Source: Zoroaster sp. YZ-2022
Taxonomy: Eukaryota > Echinodermata > Asteroidea > Forcipulatida > Zoroasteridae
Assembly (NCBI GenBank): GCA_029582265.1
Contig: CM055830.1
Span: forward strand, 33,273,172 to 33,337,171
Direction: 5' to 3'
Length of the DNA stretch: 64,000 nt
In this document: positions 56,694-64,000 of the stretch, piece by piece
How the letters are laid out: every line of letters begins with the position of its first letter
Position numbering within the stretch: position 1 is the stretch's first letter
Made by a program: the position numbers and the translations under genes
The notes under the pieces: model-generated
What the model was told of the DNA's origin: nothing
Databases searched by the model: none
The model's input: the letters and a program-made list of their open reading frames with translations, nothing else

Positions 56694-57243
56694 TAATAAT
56701 AATAATAATAATAATGTATAGATTTATATAGCGCACGTATCCACCAACTAAGTGGCGCTCAAGGCGCATTATATTATTATCCCTGCTCATAAGGCTCATA
56801 AGGCTCATAAATCATTCCTGAAACCATCTCAGCTCCCTGGGGAGTATACAGCTCAATTGCTGCCATTTCAAGCGCAGAGAGCAAACCATCTCTGCCTTCA
56901 CAGGTACCCATTTAACCCCTGGGTGGAGAGAAGCAATTATGGTTAAGTGTCTTGCTCAAGGACACAGGTGTCACGGCTGGGGCTCGAACCCACACTCTGC
57001 TGCTGGCAACACCAGAACTTGAGTTCAGTGCGCTAGACCGCTCAGCCACGACAATCCACTTTACGTGCATTATACAACACACGGGACCTACGGCTTTACG
57101 TCCCATCCGAAGGACGAAGCAATTATGGTTAAGTACCTTGCTCAAGGATACAAGTGTCACGACCGGGGCTCGAACCCACACCCTGCTGCTGGCAACACCA
57201 GAACTTGAGTTCGGTGCGCTAGACCGCTCGGCCACGACACTCC
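56694..57243 (-). mobile_element. Two head-to-tail tRNA-derived SINEs, minus strand
   Basis: 56694-57055: (TAA)n, ATATAGCGCACGTATCCACC, GCTCCCTGGGGAGTATACAG, CCCCTGGGTGGAGAGAAGC, GGCTCGAACCCACAC, CCGCTCAGCCACGACA. 57056-57243: a second SINE body (CGGCTTTACGTCCCATCCG) with its own tRNA head, and no tail. The second body type also occurs at 20450. Confidence 0.9.
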
Positions 57244-57306
57244 ATGGAATCGGAGTGCGAGTTTTAGATTAACTCAGTGACTGAAAATAATACCCCACAT
57301 GATAAG

Positions 57307-57557
57307 GTTAAATATTAGGTAAAACTTATAGCTTTGCATGGTGAGGATGATAAGTAAGAATAATTGCGGTGACACCATGTGGAATCTCAATTGAGTAGTA
57401 ATTAGTTCTGAAAAGAACTGGGGGTACAACTCGACGTTTCGATCAGTATGCTCTGATCGTCCTGTTCTTTTCAGAACTAATTAGAACTAATTAGTTCTTT
57501 TCAGAACTAATTACTACTCAATTGAGATTCCATGGTGTCACCGCAATTATTCTTACT
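57307..57557. mobile_element. Penelope-like terminal foldback with 14-bp target duplication
   Basis: AAGGTTAAATATTA lies on both sides. Inside, the arms AAGAATAATTGCGGTGACACC and its inverse enclose TAATTAGTTCTGAAAAGAAC, and on the minus strand GATCAG-loop-CTGATC followed by GAAAC (57458-57436), a hammerhead-like stem II and core. The CTGANGA box is degenerate here. Confidence 0.7.
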
Positions 57558-57699
57558 TAAGGTTAAATATTACTGTCACTGCTGCACAAATGAGCCAGTA
57601 ATTTTCAGTCATCTTAAACTAGGACACCAATTCTATTCCCTGTTGAAAGTCTGCTCTGATTGTGATAATACTGTCCCTTTAAGATATTTGTCACAGGTG

Positions 57700-58530
57700 C
57701 TTTGTCCTGTCCACAATGCAAGGGTAGGTGTTTTTTGTCCTCTAGGCTACCGACCTGTCCAAATGGTCACTGAGGAGCCGTACAAGATGGTCTGTGGAGA
57801 CAACAAGAACAGGTACGTGTTTACATGTACATTGACCTGTTCAAAATGTCACTGACCGTATACTGATAGCAATAAGTTGTTCTGTGTCCAAATGGCCACC
57901 GCAGAACCACTTATAAAATGGCTGTTTTGAATTCTAGATCCTTAGGACCATGAACAGGATAGCTGGTACTCTGCCTAAGGCCACCGATGACACCGACATG
58001 TCCATAGGGTCATACTGATGACGATAGTTGGTTCCCTGCCCTGTAGTGCATGCAAAGTCATCACACCATGTGCAGTCATTTGGTGATCAGACAATTGTAC
58101 CAGTGCGTACATGTACGTGTGTCGCGCCAGTTGTAACAATGAGCAGGCGCGCAACATAACTAGCAGGTGCGCAATGCGCCATTGAGCCATACAGAGTGCA
58201 AGTTTCTTTTGCGACACCACTTGTATGTAAACACCTACCTAATAAGATAATTGTCACAGACGGGATAGCTGGTACTCTGCATCTAGGCCACTGATTGAAT
58301 TAAAACAGTGCAAGTGCTTACCCTGGCTAGCTGGTACTCCGCATCTCGGCCACCGATAAAGATAACACGGACCTGTCCTAAGGGTTACCACTAATATATC
58401 GAGCTACCTAAACATGATAGCTGGTACTCTGCATCTAGGCTGCTGATTGAATTACCACAGTACAACCTACCTGTCAAATGGGTCACTGATAAAGCTGTGG
58501 GAATTACAGCAGTGTAAATTAACACACAAC
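57700..58530. repeat. Degenerate repeats of CTGTCCAAATGGTCACTGA and GATAGCTGGTACTCTGC
   Basis: The words CCTGTCCAAATGGTCACTG, CCTGTTCAAAATGTCACTG and GATAGCTGGTACTCTGCATC recur irregularly with diverged spacing. A possible exon at 57748-57812 (between CTCTAG and AGGTACGT) is therefore doubtful. Confidence 0.5.
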
Positions 58531-58754
58531 CAACGAATAGCTTGCAGGCGTCAACGCAAATTGATCGAACCTTCTTCGTGGGGGCCAGTACTGTGCAAAT
58601 AAACGTCAGTATTTAGTTAACGATATATTTCAACACTGATAACAGCGGATATGTTGTAGCCATCTGTTGTTTTAGCATTAGAGAGCCAATTCATTTGGTC
58701 ATTAGATTTAATTGGGGAGGGAAATTTTAGATGCCATTTTGAATAGTAACCGTA

Positions 58755-58855
58755 GTAACCATTCTCCTGAAGATGATCAGAGCATACTGATCGAAATGTT
58801 GAGTTGTAATAACCACCAGTTCAGAATTAATTACTACTCAAAAGAGATTTTTTTT
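58755..58855 (+). mobile_element. Penelope-like terminus with hammerhead-like core
   Basis: CTGAAGA at 58767-58773, a perfect 6-bp stem GATCAG (58775-58780) with CTGATC (58787-58792), then GAAA at 58793-58796 and TGTTGAG. This is the order of hammerhead core, stem II and core. AATTAATTACTACTCAA downstream matches the 57307 element. Confidence 0.65.
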
Positions 58856-58884
58856 CTTCACATGATAACACTGCAAACAGTCTT

Positions 58885-59078
58885 TACATAGAAACCATGT
58901 AGGTACCATAGTAACCATAGAAACCATGTAGGTACCATAGTAACCATAGAAACCAAGTAGGTAACATAGTAACCATTATAAGAAACCATGTAGGTACCAT
59001 AGAAACCATGTAGGTACCATAGAAACCATGTAGGTAACATAGTAACCATAGAAACCATGTAGGTACCATAGTAACCCT
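58885..59078. repeat. Tandem ACCATGTAGGTACCATAG repeat
   Basis: Alternating ACCATGTAGGTACCATAG and TAACCATAGAA units, about nine copies with irregular order. Confidence 0.9.
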
Positions 59079-59108
59079 GATAGTAAAAAAAACATCTTTT
59101 TCAAATAT

Positions 59109-59640
59109 AGGGATTAGGGGTGTGTGTTTTTGGATTTGTTTGGAACCAGATATCTGAAATCAGGAAACTTTGGATACCTGGATACCCGTTTTCATTTTTG
59201 TTGAAAACATGCCTCCGGTGGTGCACAAATACATGTACTGTAAATGGTAACAAAATTGACCTTTATAATACAGAGGATACCATACTTAAATCGATCTTTT
59301 CTTTACTGTGTTGTTTTTTATTAAAGTAAAACAATTAGTCAAACAATTAGGCAAACATTCCCTCCTGTGCTGCTGGTTTGATAAGTTGTTTGAAGTAGCC
59401 ACTGCCTCCCTTTGCAGTCTTAATGATTCGATACAATGTATCACAAACAGTTGGAGAAAAGTGTATGGAAAATGTCCGTAAAATACTACAAAGGCTTTAT
59501 TGAATTTAAAGATAATTGTCTATAAAAGTGTAAACATTACATTGTTCAATGACAGATATCTGTTCACTCCGCTCAAATGTTAAGTCCGAATTTTAAAAAG
59601 TCGTTTAATAAGGATACCTGGATACTCAGCACAGCCCTAA
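59109..59640. mobile_element. hAT-like GGCTGTGC element, fuller copy
   Basis: Left GATTAGGGGTGTGTGTTTTT and right ACTCAGCACAGCCCTAAT are inverted. It shares AACATGCCTCCGGTGGTG and AAAGTGTAAACATTACATTG with the fragment at 17298-17565. No clean target duplication; no transposase. Confidence 0.7.
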
Positions 59641-60150
59641 TCTGGATAGGGGTTGAGCCAGCATGGTAAAAGAGGAGATCGGGGGAGACATTGACTAAAA
59701 ATGCCCCAAAGTTCCCGATTGTTAACCATTTTTATTTATATGGAAAGGTACAGCATTAGTAATGTTGGCTTAACTGCTTTGATGCATATATTTACTCTGT
59801 TTTTGAATCAAGATAAATGACGATCCTGTGAGTTTTTGATTTTTTTAAAACCTTATTTCTCCCACCCTTACCCCACTGCTTATAATGGTATGGTCCAATG
59901 GTTTCCCAGTTATTAAAAGCTCCATTTTCCTCATCAGTCTGTCAGTCTGGAAATGATTAACCTGTTGTGTGCTCTGTATTCACAACATTTTGTTTGTTGT
60001 CCTGGCAACAATCGCATGTCATTTTATGGTTCTCATTTTTTCCACTTTCCCATAGTTACCAGCCGAGAGTATGTGACTATTCACATGACTGGAGAATAGA
60101 AATGAACATTCCCTATGAAGTTCACCAAAAATCGATATTGCTAAAAAAAA
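59641..60150. other. Cyclase intron with one reverse 76-bp satellite monomer
   Basis: 59752-59822 reads GTACAGCATTAGTAATGTTG, AACTGCTTTGATGCAT and TTTTTGAATCAAGAT, the reverse complement order of the 76-bp unit, about 75 percent alike by eye. The rest shows no gene. Confidence 0.5.
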
Positions 60151-60154
60151 AAAA

Positions 60155-60525
60155 AAAAAGTCTACGGTTTCTGGTCATCGGTCGGCTTCAAAATCGGTAT
60201 GGTGAAGTGTTTTTTTTTCTTTTTTTCGGCCATCTTTTTTTTGGCCAATATACATGATACATTGTATACATGGGGACCTAATTTCCCATATACAAAGTAT
60301 GGTGGCTAAGAGAGGCCTCACAAATCAGGCAAACGTTCGTACCTCTATGTGAAAAAGTCGTTTAAAGCACAGCATGGCAGAATTCCAATCGATCCAGCAA
60401 TGTTGGCTGCAATTGTACATCGTTTCATAGCACAAAAAAAAGAAAATAAAAAATGCCTGACGTGTGGGTTTGAGGCGACGCAAGCGGAGACCGGAAACTG
60501 GAGATTTTTTTTGGTTGGCCTATCA
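60155..60525 (+). mobile_element. Family G element, complete
   Basis: Inverted ends AGTCTACGGTTTCTGGTC and ACCGGAAACTGGAGA, with the interior words ATATACATGATACATTG, AAGAGAGGCCTCACAAATC and CAGAATTCCAATCGATCCA. Confidence 0.85.
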
Positions 60526-60659
60526 TTTGTTCTATCCCACAATACAAGAATTCCATCACTCATTATGGGGAAAAATATTCATGAAACAAAACAAATGGAT
60601 ATTTTTTATTTTGGTAGTTTTTCTCAAAAAAAATCAATAAAATGGCAGGGGAGTATTAC

Positions 60660-61600
60660 CCCTGTGGATATCGGTAGATTTAGTCAAGTGGTATTAGAGG
60701 AGTTGAAATTTCATTATAAAAAAACCATGCATGTAAATTTTATCAAGGAAGGCTTGTTATTTTGGCCTCATGTGAATAGTGATGCAGTTGAAAACCAAAT
60801 GAAAAAAATCCCATTAGTTTGTGTATAAATGTTGTCCAGTCAAATGGTATTTAACCAGTTCGCACCGGGAATAAAAAAGTTTTTCCGAACCCCGTGGCGG
60901 GTTTATTTTTACCGCACAAACACGACCAATGGTGCTCACCAGAGCGTGACCAGGGAGACCGCGTCTTCCACTGTATGCTTATGGCTTGTTGCCACGTCGA
61001 CCGGGAATCTATACAAATATTCCCGAGAATCCTGTGGCGTGTTTAGACGCTCTCCGATCCACTGTCCAAAAAAAAATTGCGTGTATACACGGCCTCCGAC
61101 GCGAACTGGTTAAGGATGTAATTGAAATATCATTATATGAAAACAATGCATGTTACTTTTAACAAGGAAGGCTTGTTATTATGTCCTCATGTGAACAGTG
61201 ATTCAAGACTTGAAAACCAAATGATTATCCCATTAGAATGTGTATAGATGGTGTCCAGTCAAGTGGTATTTAAGGTTGTAAACCTGAAAATAATGCATGC
61301 TACTTTTAACAATTGGAAGGCTTGTTATTCAGTCCTCATGTAAACAGTAATTTAAGATTTGAAAACCAAATGTGAACAGTGATACTCATTGAAAACCAAA
61401 TGGTAATCCAATTAGAATGTGTATAGATGGTGTCCAGTCAAGTGGTATTTAAGGTTGTAATTGAAATGTCATTATATGAAAACAATGCATGTTACTTTTA
61501 ACAAGGAAGGCTTGCTATTATGTCCTCATGTGAACAGTGATTCAAGACTTTAAAACCAAATGAAAATCCTATTTATAGCATGTGTATACTATAGATGATT
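60660..61600 (+). repeat. Tandem repeat of about 165-190 bp, four units, first interrupted by a MITE
   Basis: Units share TGAAAACAATGCATGTTAC, AACAAGGAAGGCTTGTTAT, CCTCATGTGAACAGTGAT, AACCAAATG, TGTGTATAGATGGTGTCC and AGTCAAGTGGTATTTAAGG. The boundary near 60850 is split by the element at 60851-61113. Confidence 0.85.
60851..61113 (-). mobile_element. TTAACCAGTTCGCG-family MITE, reverse, inside a tandem array
   Basis: TTAACCAGTTCGCACCGGG to GACGCGAACTGGTTAA. It sits in the sequence GGTATTTAAGG, which is present without the insert at the later unit boundaries (near 61268 and 61447). Confidence 0.95.
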
Positions 61601-61883
61601 CCAAGATGAGTGGCAACAGTGTATTAGTGCTATTGAGAATACAGAAAATGCTAATTTACCCAAGGGGGAAAAGTGCAGCTAGGAATATTTGTTCCGCTTC
61701 ACTGTATAGTATTAGTACTCATACAAATGGCTTTTGGAAAGTTAGACATCCCTGTAGTCGTTGATATTGTTTCTAATGGATGAATATTTTAAGGCCTTGA
61801 GAGCAGGATGATCTGTACTCTTGCGAATGTTTACACTAGTCTTGGGTTTTGACATTTCAAATTAGTCATTTTTCATATATACT

Positions 61884-62140
61884 ACTCAAAACAATTTAGG
61901 GAACACCGGAATAATCTCAGTTAAAGCAAGATCATTTATTTCAGATAAATACAATGTTTCACAGAATTGATGAGAAACAACTGCACAATGAAACAGATGA
62001 TAAAGGATGCATGTAGTGATTACACATTTCATGACATGACTACTGAAAGAGAGGGGGTTGCAAATGAAAATCCCGGTTCATGGAACATTTCAAACCTATT
62101 TGATGTTAAAAATCCGGTGTTCCCTAAATTGTTTTGAGTA
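61884..62140. mobile_element. Mariner-like MITE
   Basis: Inverted ends TACTCAAAACAATTTAGGG and CCCTAAATTGTTTTGAGTA, with GAACACCGG continuing the match. Bounded by TA. 257 bp, no transposase. Confidence 0.85.
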
Positions 62141-62225
62141 ATATATATGCTTAATGTGAAGTCGTGACAAGACAATCAGGTAGTGGGGAAAAAAACAGTA
62201 AAGACCCTCCTCGCTTCATGTGCAT

Positions 62226-62419
62226 CAGGCACGTAGCCAGAGTTGGAATTTTTTGGGGGCACATTCTGTGCATGCTCTTGTGAGCCAGAATTTTTCGCAC
62301 AATTATTTGTATAGTATAGTTGTGATAATTAGGTTATTAAATTTAAACAAAACTCTGAATTTTTTTGGGGGGGGCACGTTCCCCCCCCCCCCCTGTGCCC
62401 CCTCGTAGCTACGTGCCTG
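62226..62419. mobile_element. hAT-like MITE with 8-bp target duplication ATGTGCAT
   Basis: Exact ATGTGCAT at 62218-62225 and 62420-62427. Inverted ends CAGGCACGTAGCCAG and GTAGCTACGTGCCTG. G- and C-rich runs inside. Confidence 0.9.
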
Positions 62420-62664
62420 ATGTGCATGTAATGTCAATTAATAGTTGAGTGTGCATCGACTGGACAATGATTGTGTGTGTATACTGATGGGAGTTATGGG
62501 TTAGTTTGTTAACCGTTTAACCAAAACTTCCACGGTCAGTTAACCGGTTTAACTGAAAGTCAGCACCTGACGGCCACACAAACTAGATATAGAAGGGGCT
62601 ATTACACAAAGTCTAGAACAACAAAATGGGTGGAATATTTAGCTGGTTAATAGCAAATTTCTAA

Positions 62665-63008
62665 ACGGTTAGTGCAGTTTTGGTCGGTTAACCAGTTGAC
62701 CAGTTAACTGTTCAACCAGTTAACCAGTTAACTGTTCAACCAGTTAACCAGTTAACTGTTCAACCAGTTAACCAGTTAACTGTTCAACCAGTTAACCAGT
62801 TAACTGTTCAACCAGTTAACCAGTTAACTGTTCAACCAGTTAACCAGTTAACTGTTCAACCAGTTAACCAGTTAACTGTTCAACCAGTTAACCAGTTAAC
62901 TGTTCAACCAGTTAACCAGTTAACTGTTCAACCAGTTAACCAGTTAACTGTTCAACCAGTTAACCAGTTAACTGTTTAACCAGTTAACCAGTTAACCAGT
63001 TAACTGTT
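62665..63008. repeat. 24-bp tandem repeat (GTTCAACCAGTTAACCAGTTAACT-type), about 14 copies
   Basis: Unit of TGTTCAACCAGTTAACCAG plus TTAAC, almost perfect, with overlapping GTTAAC palindromes. It follows looser GTTAACCG words from about 62510. Confidence 0.95.
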
Positions 63009-63104
63009 CCAGCACTAGTTGTGTAAGCATATTTTCAGCTAATTTCAACCTACAATTTTATGTGTGTCCTCCAGGGAATGAACATATGTATGTAGGCCTG
63101 TGCT

Positions 63105-63655
63105 AATTTTGATTAGCAAATCTTGAACTTTGATTAGCAAATGTTGGAATTTGATTAGCAAATGTTGGATTTTGATTAGCAAATCTTGGATTTTGATTAG
63201 CAAATCTTGGATTTTGATTAGCAAATGTTGGATTTTGATTAGCAAATCTTGAACTTTGATTAGCAAATGTTGGATTTTGATTAGCAAATCTTGAACTTTG
63301 ATTAGCAAATATTGAACTTTGATTAGCAAATCTTGGACTTTGATTAGCAAATCTTGGACTTTGATTAGCAAATCTTGGACTTTGATTAGCAAATCTTGAA
63401 CTTTGATTAGCAAATGTTGGATTTTGATTAGCAAATCTTGAACTTTGATTAGCAAATGTTGGATTTTGATTAGCAAATCTTGAACTTTGATTAGCAAATG
63501 TTGGATTTTGATTAGCAAATCTTGAACTTTGATTAGCAAATCTTGAACTTTGATTAGCAAATCTTGGACTTTGATTAGCAAATCTTGAACTTTGATTAGC
63601 AAATCTTGAACTTTGATTAGCAAATGTTGGATTTTGATGAGCAAATCTTGAATTT
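63105..63655. repeat. 21-bp tandem repeat (TTTGATTAGCAAATCTTG + AAC), about 25 copies
   Basis: Unit TTTGATTAGCAAATCTTGAAC with variants TTGGAC, TTGGAT and GTTGGAT. A 21-bp period keeps frames open, so two overlapping 199-codon minus-strand frames of seven-residue repeats appear; neither is called a gene. Confidence 0.95.
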
Positions 63656-63757
63656 TGCAAAATAAATATTGTTGGCCTTACGTTTTGAAGGTTCTTTGTC
63701 AAAGAAAGAACCTGCTAGGTTCGTAACGTAAGGCCAATAACCATTATTTTGCATATT
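63652..63757. repeat. Imperfect hairpin TTGCAAAATAA ... TTATTTTGCA
   Basis: Arms include TGTTGGCCTTACGTT and AACGTAAGGCCAATA, with AGGTTCTTTG and AAAGAACCT in the inner part, so about 100 bp could fold. It may be a small foldback element. No target duplication identified. Confidence 0.7.
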
Positions 63758-64000
63758 TTTTATACTACAGGTCCTTTAGGTTGGTAAGCAGTTTGCAACA
63801 GCTAATTCTCTATTCATGTTAAATTTTGATTAGCATTTTGCTATGATACATATAGTTTGGCCGCTCGATTATTTTCATACCCCCCTTTTGCCAAGTCTGG
63901 ATCCGCCCCCTGCACATGTTCCCTTTTTTAAAGATTTCATCGAGCTGTCAATATTTTCATGCCAGATTTGCACACAGTCAATTGCTGTTATTGCAACGAC
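63758..64000. other. No gene recognised
   Basis: Cyclase intron up to the window edge; no assigned repeat. Confidence 0.35.

Larger units (their letters stand above)
56660..57681 (+). mobile_element. Kolobok T2-like MITE split by SINEs and a Penelope-like insertion
   Basis: Host MITE pieces at 56660-56693, 57244-57306 and 57568-57681 join into the family consensus (TTAAAGGGACAATATCATCT ... ATACTGTCCCTTTAA). The first gap holds two minus-strand SINEs, the second a Penelope-like foldback. Confidence 0.9.

Noticed and set aside
57748..57812. Candidate exon (CTCTAG acceptor, AGGTACGT donor, 21 codons open)
   Set aside because: Its sequence recurs in degenerate form over the next 700 bp, so it is more likely repeat. 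No cyclase or other domain match seen.
60349..60828. 159-codon frame
   Set aside because: It starts inside a family G element and runs into a tandem repeat; no domain or conservation between copies.
63045..63702. Two overlapping 199-codon minus-strand frames of heptad-like repeats
   Set aside because: Both come from a 21-bp tandem repeat whose period keeps every stop-free frame open; composition is a repeat, not a protein.

Overview
The window is nuclear DNA from an animal, most likely a marine invertebrate deuterostome. I favour an echinoderm-type genome at low confidence. The evidence is spliced genes with GT/AG introns, AT-rich introns, tRNA-derived SINEs with (TTA)n tails, an L2/CR1-type LINE, Penelope-like remnants and very many short DNA transposons. 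There is no prokaryotic gene organisation. Nearly all long open frames outside the three genes below are repeats read through in frame.

Three host genes lie on the + strand. (1) At 1937-5846 is a three-exon gene encoding a THAP zinc finger followed by a DDE_Tnp_4-type transposase fold, 740 aa and uninterrupted. Two of the three expected catalytic acids appear lost, so it may be a domesticated transposase. (2) At 10783-19223 is a complete six-exon carbonyl reductase (CBR1-like short-chain dehydrogenase, 278 aa). (3) At 26334-27483 is the first coding exon of a class III adenylyl cyclase of the ADCY5/6 type (343 aa, ends at a splice donor). No further cyclase exon was recognised up to 64000, so the last 36.5 kb looks like one large intron.

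The rest is a dense, nested mobile-element landscape, mostly non-autonomous elements at TTAA sites. The families are: a palindromic TTAAAGGGACA family (Kolobok T2-like, 11 copies); a TTAACCCTCCTA clan with changing interiors; TTAACCCTAAC families, one carrying a 43-bp minisatellite; and a TTAACCAGTTCGCG family. There are also hAT-like elements with exact 8-bp duplications, a Harbinger-like element, a mariner-like MITE, two tRNA-SINE families, and Penelope-like ends with hammerhead-like cores. Many tandem arrays are present (21, 22, 24, 30, 43, 57, 63, 76, 88 and about 170 bp units, and a 290-bp TTA run).

Region by region: 1-1.9 kb minisatellite; 1.9-5.8 kb THAP gene; 6.2-7.8 kb repeats; 8.0-10.2 kb decayed LINE; 10.8-19.2 kb CBR1 with TE-filled introns; 19.4-24.2 kb repeats; 24.2-26.5 kb TE-poor 5' region of the cyclase; 26.5-27.5 kb cyclase exon; 27.5-64 kb intronic repeats broken by a few TE-poor stretches.

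The genes show no operon-like or pathway link. All identifications rest on reading motifs by eye; no database search was run.
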